A stretch of DNA of 64,000 nt from Nilaparvata lugens (taxonomy: Eukaryota > Arthropoda > Insecta > Hemiptera > Delphacidae). Every line of letters starts with the position of its first letter. Within the stretch, counting starts at the first letter, position 1. Where the stretch lies: NCBI RefSeq assembly GCF_014356525.2, contig NC_052514.1, forward strand, positions 3,834,190 through 3,898,189. The letters run 5' to 3'. The position numbers and the translations under genes were made by a program. The notes below the pieces were generated by a model. The model saw only the letters and a list, made by a program, of their open reading frames with translations, had not been told where the DNA came from and searched no databases. Shown here piece after piece: positions 54,490 through 64,000 of this stretch.

Positions 54490-55308
54490 TTCGAATGAAA
54501 AAAATCTGGTGTGGCGCACTCACACAACTTTCCTTGCCGTTATGAAAATTGATCACCTGACGCTAGTGTTCCCGCGCATCTCAAGTCTACTATTCAAAGA
54601 TTTGAGCCAGCTGGTAACAGGGCAATAACGCTGGAGACACACATGAGGTCTGCTATCTCTTCATAGTGAATGATTTAATAGAATCAACAATGATTTGCAA
54701 TTGAATAATCACATTTTCTCGAATTTAAAGCTTATTTTCAATTTTAGGTAAAAATGTTACTGAACATTAATTGTAGAGATTTTCATGCTCAATCTATTCC
54801 ACTTGATTTTTTTCTTCTTAATTGTATCTGAAGCCTGATAATTGGGAATCTATCTGCATTGATGAGGCGAAGCTCCTGAAAATTTTTACATATATGGGAC
54901 TTAAGGCAGTTGATAGAGCTTATCGATGACTATTTTAGGTATGAATTTCATCAAAATCGTTGGAGCCGTTTCCGAGAAAATCACGAAAAACCCTGTTTTT
55001 GACAACATTTTCGCCGTTTTAGCCGCCATCTTGAATTGCATTTGATCGAAATTGTTCGTGTCGGATCCTTATAGTGAAAGGACCTTAAGTTCCAAATTTC
55101 AAGTCATTCCGTTAATTAGGAGATGAGATATCGTGTACACAGACGCACATACACTCATACACACACATACAGACCAATACCCAAAAACCAGTTTTTTGGA
55201 CTCAGGGGACCTTGAAACGTATAGAAATTTAAAAATTTGGGTACCTTAATTTTTTTCGGAAAGCAATACTTTCCTTACCTATGGTAATAGGGCAAGGAAA
55301 GTAAAAAA
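54490..55308 (+). mobile_element. Family M repeat, copy 2
   Basis: From AAAAAAATCTGGTGTGGCGC to GGGCAAGGAAAGTAAAAA, colinear with 8950-9786 with a few small indels. Confidence 0.85.
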
Positions 55309-55787
55309 TGTTTGGCTATCCCATATTTCATATTTTATTGCCATCTTCTCCGAGATCTACCTAGATCTTTCTTTCCTATGGGGTGGTAGTTTAGAATTTT
55401 TAAGGGAATCCTCTCTATTGGCATTCTGTTGACATCATGCTCTTTGCCAAATACAGAATGTTTTATCCTCCTCTTAACTATCCGATTTTATCTTTCCTTC
55501 TATCAACCTAAACCTCCACTGACCTGATAGCCTCAAATGTCAGGTCAAGTGAAACAATGCAAACAAGCCTGAGATGGACATCTGATCACGTGATCAGCCC
55601 AAGTAACTAAGTGACTCATCAATTATTGGTCTTGTTTGAAGAGCAAATAGCAAATACTGTTTCTTGAAGCGTTACCAGGTCTCATACTCTCCCCCCCATT
55701 GGTGGCTTTAGACCATTACAGAGCTGTGATGGGAGGGTTGATGAAGGGTCTAATTTAAACTACGAATTTTACACATGTTGAAGATAA
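55309..55787. other. No gene recognised
   Basis: Unique DNA of mixed composition upstream of the LINE; TACGAATTTTACACATGT at 55761 repeats a piece of the LINE coding region (see findings). Confidence 0.4.
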
Positions 55788-56823
55788 GTGGCTTTATATC
55801 GACGGCAGTATTTTATTAACAATAAAAATACATACAATAATACTATATTATTTGCTTATATATGTTTTTATAGTTCAGAGGGAACGATGAAGTTTGGGAT
55901 TCCCCAAGGAACAGTTCTTGGGCCAATTCTGTATTTGGCATATGCAAATGAGCTATGTTCAATTAAGATAAGAGGAAGAGTAATAGCTTTTGCTGATGAT
56001 ACGTGTATACTATTTGAAGGAAACACCTGGGAGGAAGTTTTTAATCTGGCACAGGAAGAATTGATCAAAGTCGATAAATGGTTAAGAGAAAATTTGCTTA
56101 CAGTAAATGCAACAAAAACGAAATTTTTAGCCTTTTCTCTGACAGAACGGACGAGACCACCGGATTCTTCAATAATCCTGCATCACTGTGGAAACACCAA
56201 CAACCCGTGTGATTGCCCTTCAATTCAACAAGTCAATGAAATAAAATATTTAGGAACAATAGTGGACAACAAATTCAAATGGGACAAGCACATTAATCTA
56301 TCAATTACCCGGATCAGGAAGCTTCTCTACAAATTCTATCAACTCCGTAAAATCCTCAACTATGAGACATTAAAAACTGTTTATTTTTCTTTAGTGCAAT
56401 CAATTTTAAGATACGTCATAATTATCTGGGAGCTACGAATTTTACACATGTGAACCTCTCTATAAACTTCAAAAACGAATACTAAAAATAATAGGCTTCA
56501 AGGAGAATCAATTCCCCACGAACATTCTTTTCAAGGACAGTAAAGTACTGAGTGTAAGACAACTCTACATCCAGGCTATCATCACGCGAATGAGGAGAAA
56601 CAACGAACACATAAGACTGGCAGATCATAACCATCAAACAAGGCAGAGAAACACGTATTCAATAGTACCAAGGATGAACACTACATTTGGGCAAAGAAAC
56701 TACACATATTTGGGACCAAAAATTTATAATTCAATACCAAGTTACATTAGGAAGAATTCAATAGACACAGGTTCAAGAAAAGTTTATTTTCCTGGTTGGT
56801 TGATATTGGAGTGGAAAATGTGA
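55788..56823 (+). pseudogene. CR1/jockey-like non-LTR retrotransposon reverse transcriptase, 5'-truncated
   Basis: The product would be the reverse transcriptase that copies the element RNA at a nicked target. Homology begins near 55871; the ~28 preceding codons (GTG 'start' at 55788) look like non-element sequence. Motifs in order: GIPQGTVLGPILY (RT block 4 type), FADDT (the catalytic D-D pair, about 55989-56003), KTKFLAFS, and IKYLGTIVDNKFKWDKHI followed by LYKFYQLRKIL. The frame stops at 56451; from 56452 the same protein continues in another frame (EPLYKLQKRILKIIGFKE ... YLGPKIYNSIPSYIRK, stop at 56821), and codons just before 56452 fit a third frame, so there are two small frameshifts. 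The endonuclease domain and first ORF are missing. Clade is inferred from the RT pattern and the repetitive 3' end. Confidence 0.85.
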
Positions 56824-57345
56824 AAATTTAGTTAGACTGTAAATATTGAAACTATTTATTCTTCATTCCACTCTTTACTGTTTTTCATTTTTCTAAAAAT
56901 AACCTTTCTTATTATTATCCTTAATAGAACATTAATATTTATTTACTAATTCCATAATTTTGTTTGTTTGTATTATACATTTTTACTAATTTTATTATAA
57001 AAAACTTTAATCCCATATCAGTGAATGAAGTTTGTAAATAGTAATTATTACACGCAATAAGCAACTAATTACTTATACCCCAACACATATAATATATAGT
57101 GGGGTGTATATTTATTCATTGAAATTATCATTTATTCATTGTTGAAACACCGCTGATTTATGTAGTTATATTACAATACTATATTATCAATATTCTAATG
57201 TTGCATTCAATCTTCATTGTAATTAATAAGTTTTCATAATATGTGAAATTTGCTGCATAATTGGCTGTTGTACTGTAATTTATTGTAGATTCGTGTATGA
57301 ACCAGAATGTATTGTAACTTACTTGAATAAAAAAAGTATTATTCT
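56824..57345 (+). mobile_element. 3' UTR of the CR1/jockey-like LINE
   Basis: AT-rich untranslated end following the RT. It includes GTTGAAACACCGCTGATTTA (57143), also seen at 22037, and ends TATTGTAACTTACTTGAATAAAAAAAG, which parallels the family A ending (TATTGTAATCTACATAAATAAAG). This suggests that family A elements use the same 3' recognition end. Confidence 0.6.
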
Positions 57346-58013
57346 GGTTTTTATTATTCTGGGTGGGGGATGAAAGACAGAGAGAGTTAGAGAGACAGCT
57401 TGAGAGAGGAGGAGAGAGGTGTGAAATATAGATAGGTAGGCTGCCTTTATTTTAACCTGGAGGGCGAAGTTAGGGCGCAGCCGGCCCTCTAGAGAGAGAG
57501 AGGATGAGAGATTCAGATTCCTTTATTCATGTGTTTAACAAAACATAATTCAACTTACTTTCTAGCTTTAAAAATAAATACCACTAGCGGTAAAATGACA
57601 TGGTGAATCATATTAGACTAATGAGTTCTACAATAATATTGAGCAAGAAAAATTATGAAAAATGCAAAAGTTAAGGTACTACTGTAATGTTTTCACATGA
57701 AATGGTGAAGTTTCGAAGAGAGTGAGAGAGAGGTGAGAGAGCGGAAGGAGAGAAGGTGGATAAGAGAGTGACAGACAAAGAGTGGGAGAGAGATAGATAG
57801 AAATAGTGACGGAAGAGAGAGAGAGGCAAGCGAGTGAAAGTGAGTGAACGAGAGAGAAAGTAAGCAAGAGAGAGTGAGTGAGAGAAAGAGAGCGATTATT
57901 AGAAATAGAGAGAAGATAAGAGGGGTTGTTATGTTGTTATGTAAGTTTGATCAATGCCACGAAGTCACGTGTTTTAGCAACATTGTACTGGATTCAGTGG
58001 CTTTATAGACTAT
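57346..58013. repeat. GAGA-rich noncoding DNA
   Basis: GAGAGA runs at 57375-57420, 57490-57510 and 57715-57890. A short element-like piece CTGCCTTTATTTTAACCTGG lies at 57440. The minus frame 57679-57867 is Ser/Leu low complexity. Confidence 0.6.
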
Positions 58014-58375
58014 TGTGAGGTCCACGTCATAATGGCAGTATTTGATTAACAATGGTCTTGCTATCCTTGTCTATAATTCGACAAAGCAGATAGCGCTATC
58101 ATTTTCCAGTTCGGCAACGTTGCCTGATCGTTTATCAAAAATGTAGAAATATCATTGATCAACAAAATGTTTAATCTCAATTATGAAAATGTATGTTTCA
58201 ATCATTGAGAAATATATTTCATGACGAATAAAATATTATTTATAGTTTTAAGAGGAATGAACAGTTAATATTACATCAGATATATCGGTAAAAGCTTTCC
58301 TCTATATAAAAGGCAAAAATTGGCGAGGCAGAGGATCGGCAACTCTGTTCTCCTATATTTGCTAATCTCCATAAT
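58014..58375 (+). mobile_element. Family B MITE, right end eroded
   Basis: ATTGTGAGGTCCACGTCATAATGG at the left, CGACAAAGCAGATAGCGCTATC, AACAGTTAATATTACATCAG, ATCGGCAACTCTGTTCTCC; the right inverted end is lost. Confidence 0.8.
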
Positions 58376-58547
58376 TGCTAATAGACTTTGCAGTATTTCA
58401 GTTTATTTTTTGTCCGTTAATTGGAGACTGGAATTCAATTAAACAATTAATCACCCACTGAATAATGACACTATAAACAATGATTATCATCAATAAGTCT
58501 TTTAGGCTAGTCTAAAATGTATTTATATTTTTATAAGACAGCATTAT

Positions 58548-58822
58548 CATAGAGAAACGATAGCATAAGTAGATATCCCATGGTATAGGGCGTTCATGTC
58601 GCAAATTTTACTGTTATCCCAAGCCGATAGTTCACGTAGTTCTTTCCCATGCAGCTGTGTGACGCTGGTAGTCTCTCAAATTGTGCCGTTCCTACACTAT
58701 CACCCCAACAAAACAGTAAAAATTGACAATAATCGACAGTAATCGGCTTGAGATAACAGTAAAAGTTGTGACATAAATTCCACATACCATGGGATATCTA
58801 CTTACGCTATTGTTTCTCTATG
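58548..58822. mobile_element. Family C fold-back MITE, copy 6
   Basis: 275 bp, CATAGAG/CTCTATG ends, target duplication GCATTAT (58541-58547, 58823-58829). Confidence 0.92.
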
Positions 58823-59177
58823 GCATTATACTATCTTCCCTCTATGGTTAGACTGGAGAAAGCAGTTTTCTAACAGTCTAAAGGCTTGTTTAGACTCTGC
58901 TTCTATCTTTTTTAACTTTTTCTAAACTTGACAACTTACTAGGCGTCAAGTGGAACGTTCAAGTCGTTTAATATGACTGAAAAACAATTAATCAACAATA
59001 TTTATTAGTTTCAGAATTTTTGAGTTTTTCGTAACATGACTGAAAAACAATTAATCAGCAATTTTTTTTAATTAGTTTCATATTTGATCGAGTTTTCCGA
59101 AGATACGAACATTATTATTACATACAAACAATATTATCCTTTATCAGTCTACGATGTAAAACATTCTCTCAAGCTAA
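58823..59177. other. No gene recognised
   Basis: AT-rich unique DNA with a short duplication of GACTGAAAAACAATTAATCA (58975, 59039). Confidence 0.4.
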
Positions 59178-59387
59178 CCAATGCGAGAACAGCAATGAGA
59201 GTGGTTGGAGGGGAGTGAGGGAATTCAACCAATCACAATCTAGCCAATGAGAGAGCAGCAATTCGGTTGTAATGGCGACAATCATGGAAGGTGAATAGGA
59301 GAATTCAACCAATCACAATGAAAAAGTAGCGATTCCATCTTCATCACTACATATCCGAATACAGTGTGAGATAGGAATTGAACCAAT
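59178..59387 (+). promoter_or_regulatory. Cluster of five CCAAT motifs
   Basis: CCAAT at 59178, 59229, 59244, 59309 and 59383, all on the plus strand, two of them inside GAATTCAACCAATCACAAT. CCAAT boxes are bound by NF-Y in animal promoters. No TATA box or exon is visible, and the repeat of the GAATTCAACC block may partly explain the cluster. Confidence 0.3.
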
Positions 59388-60229
59388 CCAAAGTTTTGTT
59401 GATTCAGCTACAATTCCATACATGAAATTGAAATTTTTTCACGTGATCCATGATTCATTCAATCATCTGATCAATATTCAGTATGAACGGAAGTTTTTTA
59501 AAAGTTTTTATCATAGTCATTCAATTCCAGCTATCTTATATCCATGAAATCAAGCCGGTAAACAGCTGATTGTAGAACAAATAAACATATGATTCTCATC
59601 ACAGCATACTATATACTGATAAAATCATATGTTTTCTTTACAGTCGACTATGTTTCCTAGTTCCGAATTTGGAACAGTAGAACTGCCGCCTTTTAGCGCT
59701 CCAGGTGAATGTTTTGTCAACTACAATCAAGAAATTTCTGATTCGAAACTTGTGAACTAGGTCATGTTTATAGAATGCATGTAGTAATGTCAGCACAAGC
59801 AGGTAGTTTTCTGTTTCTTAATTATTCTATTCTAGATTATTATGACAAAAAACGGTGTAAGTGAATATCTTTTGCACTGCTCGAATGAAATTCTAGTCTC
59901 GGCTAACGCCTCGACTAGAAACATCATTTTCGCCTGCAAAAAGGCCCTTCCCGTCCTTGTAACTTAAGATACTATTTTGTTACAATTCTGATTCTCTATT
60001 ATTTTCAATTTCAGTTACGTTTAGATTTTCAAATGAGTCTCTCATATAAAATTTTCGTAATTATCTGATCTATAGAACCGAATAGTTAATAGGTAAATAT
60101 ATTCAATGGCATCTAAGACATGAAACTCTTGAAAACTGGTTCGAAATACGGTGATTCCAGATATTACCCAATGCAAGTAATGAAAATTGAAAGCAATGAC
60201 GGTGATATTGAGATAAACCTTGCTTTCCC
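59388..60229. other. Unique DNA, no gene recognised
   Basis: AT-rich with a slightly GC-richer part at 59690-59960. The 155-codon frame 60120-60587 begins here (MKLLKTGSKY) but continues into CT-rich tandem repeats; I do not recognise it. Confidence 0.35.
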
Positions 60230-61215
60230 TTTCAATCCCCTGATCAAGGTCACACGGAATTCCACCCTCTTTCTCGCATCCCCCTCATACTCATTCCCTC
60301 TTTCTCACTCTTACCCACATACATTCTCTCACTACCCTTTCACTTTCAACAGACACCATTTCTCTTTCACAGTTATGGAATGGTCACCACATTCTATTTC
60401 CTTATACTGTAATATTCTATGTATCACTAACATGATCTCTCACTCAATCTCTTTCCCTCTATCCTTCCTCTTTATCACACCCTCTCTCTTACTCACAGTC
60501 ATTCCTATCTCTCACTACCCTTTCACTTTCTACAGTACCTTCCTCTTTCACAGAATGGTCACGACATTCCATCCCCTTATACTGTAATATTCTCTCTTTC
60601 TCTAACATGTGTCTCACATCTCTCTAACATCACTCTCACTCTCTCTCTCTCTCTCTAGTTTAATTAATGAAATTAACGTTTTGGTAGAGTTAGTGGGGAG
60701 GATATTTTTAATATTCTTTCCGAAGAATGGACATTGATATGTCCAAATCTCCGCCAATTTATGTAGATGCATAACAATATAATTATCTACAGTTATTATA
60801 TTAAAAATTGTTTTTTCATATCATATACAGTTCAATAATTATTGTCTTAGTCTATGTAAATTCATCTATAATTTTGCTGTATTGTATATAAGTGTATAAG
60901 CCAGTATATATTGTAATCTACATAAATAAAGTACTCAATCAATCAATCTCTCAATTTATCATTCCTCTTCATAACACCCTTCCACATTATTCTCTCATTC
61001 TTTTTCTCTCTCTCACCCTCAGTCATACCTATGTTTCACTACCCTTTCACTTTCAACAGTCCCTTTCCCGTTCGCAGTTTTGGAATGGTCACGACATTCC
61101 ATACCCTTACTGTAATTTTCTCTCTATCACTAAAATTCCCTCTCTCTTACTCTCTATCGTCCCCTTTCACTCACCCTATACCCTTCAACTTTCTGCAGTC
61201 CCTTTCCCTCAATTG
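60230..61215 (+). repeat. CT-rich ~180-bp tandem repeat split by a family A insertion
   Basis: TCACTACCCTTTCACTTTC occurs at about 60329, 60513 and 61036, followed in each unit by GGAATGGTCACNACATTC and ACTGTAAT. Units 2 and 3 are separated by the family A copy at 60656-60948. Confidence 0.8.
60656..60948 (+). mobile_element. Family A retroposon, longest copy
   Basis: From AGTTTAATTAATGAAATTAACG through TTTTGGTAGAGTTAG to the (AATC)n tail. It gives the fullest 5' end seen, shared only with 17902-18048. Confidence 0.8.
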
Positions 61216-61444
61216 GTGAGCAAAGGGTCAGTATGTCTAGGGCAGTCACAAACCTTCAATGAGCGAGTTTTCGTCGTCTAGACACGACATACTCAATTAT
61301 TCACACGGCAAATGACCGAAATTGACCTCAACAACTACTCTACAATTGTCATACAGTTCACAGTATGAACTGTTATGTGTTGCTTTATGTGTTTCTTCCT
61401 TGAAAATCGAACTGTTACTTGCGTGAGTGTTGATGCTTGATTAT

Positions 61445-61578
61445 TCATTTATTTGTACATTAATAGATACAATATAATTCTCAACTATAGATGATTGGGA
61501 AATGAACAACAGGCTTAAAGCCCAAAACTGTTCCTTTCCCAAATTTTGATAGAAATTGTCCAAAAATAGGTTATGTTT
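61445..61578 (-). mobile_element. Family J LINE-end-like repeat
   Basis: ATTCATTTATTTGTACATTAA, GATTGGGAAATGAACAACAGGC, CCAAAACTGTTCCTTTCCC and AAAAATAGGTTATGTTTAC, as at 29268 and 63272. Confidence 0.65.
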
Positions 61579-61622
61579 ACACTTCATGATTTTTGTCCAA
61601 TAGAAATTATTATTATAATTTA

Positions 61623-62214
61623 CTAGCCGTCAGGCTCGTTTCGCTCGCCTGCATTTTTCATTTGAGCATTTTTATCATATGTTAGGACGATCCAGTCGTG
61701 GGTTCAGACTAAACGTCTGGCTAAACGGATATGGCGAGCGAAGCGATCCTGACGGCTAGTAATATAATATTCCCAGGAATAGCTCTGATTGAAGTAGCAG
61801 TGCCCAATCAATTTTCCGCGATAAATGCATTTCAATCTTCAACTTGGTGCCAACCTAACAAAGTCAACTCAACTTAATTCCAACCTGACAAAATTATCAA
61901 TTTAGTTACCAGTTAACAACTGTTTCGAAGAGGTACTCTCTCTAGATTATAGTTCTATATTAACATATGGTATAGACATTTTCCAATTATAGTTAAGAGA
62001 ATAAGAAGAATATACATGCTAAGAGACGAACTTTAAACCCTTAAAAACCACCTATAGACTTAAAATATTGCCAAAACATTTCTTAGTGCGCCTCTAAAGG
62101 GCCAACTGAACATACCTACCAAATTTGAACGTTTTTGGTCCGGTAGATTTTTAGTTCTGCGAGTGAGTGAGTGAGTCAGTCAGTGAATGCCATTTTGCTT
62201 TTATATTATATAGA
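61623..62214 (-). mobile_element. Family H Helitron, complete, minus strand
   Basis: 592 bp with CTAG at 61623-61626 after host A, and GA (complement of the 5' TC) at 62213-62214 before host T. The 5' end reads TCTATATAATATAAAAGC on the minus strand. Hairpins near 61632 and 61732 each carry one change. It lacks the GC-rich middle of the other copies. Confidence 0.85.
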
Positions 62215-62832
62215 TTGAGTTTTCAAATATTTATAACTTGTTTTCCAACGAAATTGTCAATGTTAACGGAAGAAAATCGAAAAAATTATAAAGTTTCTAA
62301 CAATTTGTTACTCACCCTACGGAAAAATCATACAGTAATGGAGAAATCTTGAAACACATCTTTGGATATTAACATACCTGCAAAGAAAGAAAAAAATATT
62401 GGTTAGTTTTGTGAATAAGAATAACAAAATCAAAATCATAATTCAAGAATGGATTTCAGTTGAACAATGTTATAGATATATGTAGTTTCAAAAAGAATCA
62501 AATCTATAGGAAAGTTGATCAGTTATGCTTTTTGTTTCTATGTTGTTCACAAGTCTTGGACTTCTTGTAGTTCAGAAGAGAAAAAATTGAATGTTAATGA
62601 TTCTATAGAAGAATTTTATGAATATCAATGTGATAATCCAATAAGTATAATAAATTGTTGGATATCAATGGCATAAATACTGAATAAGTCAGAATCATGC
62701 GACAGATATAAATAGTGTTTGTTTGGTTGATGATAATTTAATTAAAAGAAATAACTGCTCTCAGATTCATGTTTTATCATTCACTGAAAATTCCTGATAC
62801 GATAATAACCACAGAACCAAAGAAAACTACTA
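62215..62832. other. No gene recognised
   Basis: AT-rich unique DNA between the Helitron and the family G end. Confidence 0.4.
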
Positions 62833-63003
62833 TAATTGACCGAGCGAAGTGAGGTTTGAGATTCAAGTCGACGGTTTGGCATTTCTCTTAATGTTTAAAT
62901 GTTTAAATGTTCAAATGTTTAAATGTTTAAATGTTTAAATGTTTAAATGTTTAAATGTTTAAATGTTTAAATGTTTAAATGTTTAAATGTTTAAATGTTT
63001 AAA
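62833..63003 (+). mobile_element. Family G end with expanded ATGTTTAA array
   Basis: Hairpin at 62838-62856, GTCGACGGTTTGGCATTTC, then ATGTTTAA in 14 tandem copies at 62891-63002 (one with TC for TT). Other copies have two or so. The rest of family G is missing. Confidence 0.85.
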
Positions 63004-63862
63004 TGTTGTGACATCACATTTCATAAGCAGGCTGGCATAGTTGAAATTGATAGTAGCGAGCAGCAATATTGATAAGATAAGATGCCAGCCTGCTATTACT
63101 TCAGTTCATGCAGCTTTAAAATAATAAAGATTCATTCCAATACTGTGATATTATAAATGTTTGTCAAGTTATATTTTTAATTATTATTATTTACTCTCTC
63201 TCGGAAAGGTGTTCTTCAAATTATCTCTACCTCCATGTTCATTGTCTATTCCTCTTACATTGAGAGTTTTTTATTATTATTTTATTGATTCAATGATACA
63301 AAATAATTATGTAAAATAATTTGGGGAGGATCAACAGGCACAGCCCAAAACTGTTCCTCCCCCGAATTTTGATTCATTAAAATAGTCCAGAAAAAAGGTT
63401 ATGTTTCCTTCACTTAATAAAATTTTGTCTAATTTTCTCACCAAACACTTGAAACAATTATTAATTTTGAATTTAGAAAGATTAAGATCTTTTACAATTG
63501 TTCTCTCTTTTACAATTGAGGGTGCTTACCCCCACCTCCATAACTTTGGGGAAATATCGGCTTTATCTGCTAGAGTAACGGGACTCTCTCCCGGCAACTG
63601 AGAAGGAACTCCGCCTGTGTTTTTGTCACTCTTCTCCTAGACTTCTCGGAACTCGCAATTGTAAAGGTGTGCGGAGAATCAAAGTGATTTAATCGGTTTA
63701 GTGAATACGCGTGTAAAAGAAGGCTGGCGGACAGAAGACTACCTAATGCTCTACCGGAGGATTGCTGTCTGGGGACGATACTTAAATTAAAACCGGTGAG
63801 TCCGTTCCTTATGGAAAACTAGTTAAAAGGGACCCTTAGGTCAATTACAAAAGTCTCACAAA
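63004..63862 (+). mobile_element. Possible LTR of a retrotransposon entering the window
   Basis: TGTGACATCAC follows the family G fragment abruptly, then a 13-bp inverted repeat (63026-63038 with 63082-63094), AATAAAG (63122) and, after a nested family J piece, GC-richer leader-like sequence with a GGTGAGTCC donor-like site (63795). It ends CACAAAA before TGGCGAGCC at 63863. This order (TG..., polyadenylation signal, ...CA, primer-site-like TGG) suggests an LTR, but the second LTR and all coding sequence would lie outside. Purely suggestive. Confidence 0.3.
63272..63405 (-). mobile_element. Family J LINE-end-like repeat
   Basis: GGGGAGGATCAACAGGCAC, CCCAAAACTGTTCCTCCCCC, AAAAAAGGTTATGTTTCC, with (TTA)n at the left; closest to 48781-48921. 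Confidence 0.65.
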
Positions 63863-64000
63863 ATGGCGAGCCGCGAACATGGACTTTAGGAGGGGGCTCA
63901 CTGTGAATAATTTTAATGATAAATAATATCCTGTTGAAAAGCCAACAGCTTTTTTTCTTAGTGAATTTTTCGTTTAGAAAAATATTATAAATATCTCAAA
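63863..64000 (+). other. Primer-site-like sequence and unknown DNA to the window end
   Basis: TGGCGAGCCGCGAACATGG at 63863 starts with TGGCGA, as would a primer-binding site for a tRNA ending in TCGCCA. The remaining bases are AT-rich with no frame. Confidence 0.25.

Noticed and set aside
55788..55870. GTG at 55788 as the true start of the reverse transcriptase
   Set aside because: The first ~28 codons have no RT similarity and the element is 5'-truncated; the frame is open by chance.

Overview
The window is eukaryotic nuclear DNA, almost certainly from an insect and probably a hemipteran; a planthopper (brown planthopper type) is my guess from the style of the repeats, not something the sequence proves. 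It is AT-rich, has no operons and no long open frames except low-complexity ones, and is packed with non-autonomous DNA transposons, 5'-truncated non-LTR retrotransposons, a tRNA-derived SINE, Helitron-like elements, tandem arrays and very long GAA/CTT tracts. Most apparent ORFs are translations of repeats.

The only confident functional gene is a tRNA-Lys(UUU) at 11336-11408 with its Pol III terminator. The only decaying protein-coding sequences I recognise are retrotransposon fragments: a CR1/jockey-like reverse transcriptase with 3' UTR (55788-57345, plus strand), an RTE-like C-terminus ending in a GAA tail (46387-47042, minus) and a second RTE-like C-terminus (42549-42838, plus). The only candidate host exons are two near-identical 93-nt exons on the minus strand (32251-32343 and 34596-34688). 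Each has a polypyrimidine tract, an AG acceptor, an ACCATGG start context and a GTGAGT donor, and both sit in an ~880-bp segmental duplication.

Layout: 1-3.2 kb, large TIR element, AATC-tailed retroposons and a palindrome. 3.2-6.6 kb, mostly unique, with a CpG-rich stretch and CTT repeats. 7-11.4 kb, MITEs, an 830-bp repeat and the tRNA. 11.4-13.7 kb, unique. 13.7-14.2 kb, MITEs. 14.5-17.9 kb, a 3.3-kb purine/pyrimidine tract. 18-23.8 kb, satellite arrays and TIR elements. 23.8-28.1 kb, GC/GAGA-rich unique DNA with an RFX-type X-box and a CCAAT cluster. 28-35.4 kb, retroposons, SINE and the exon duplication. 36-43 kb, GA tract and a TIR MITE family with nested insertions. 43.8-55.3 kb, Helitrons, nested MITEs and RTE. 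55.7-57.3 kb, CR1-like LINE. 58-64 kb, MITEs, a CCAAT cluster, a Helitron, a minisatellite and a possible LTR.

Families are lettered A to W here for cross-reference. The most notable points are: (1) two unrelated element families (G and H) share a terminal hairpin design with a GAA loop, a GC clamp and tandem sheared G-A mismatches; (2) MITE family C has six full copies flanked by 7-bp target duplications that all begin with G; (3) a Helitron insertion is resolved against an internal empty site; (4) an RTE-like element has a GAA tail, suggesting how the GAA megatracts were seeded; and (5) the duplicated start-codon exon.
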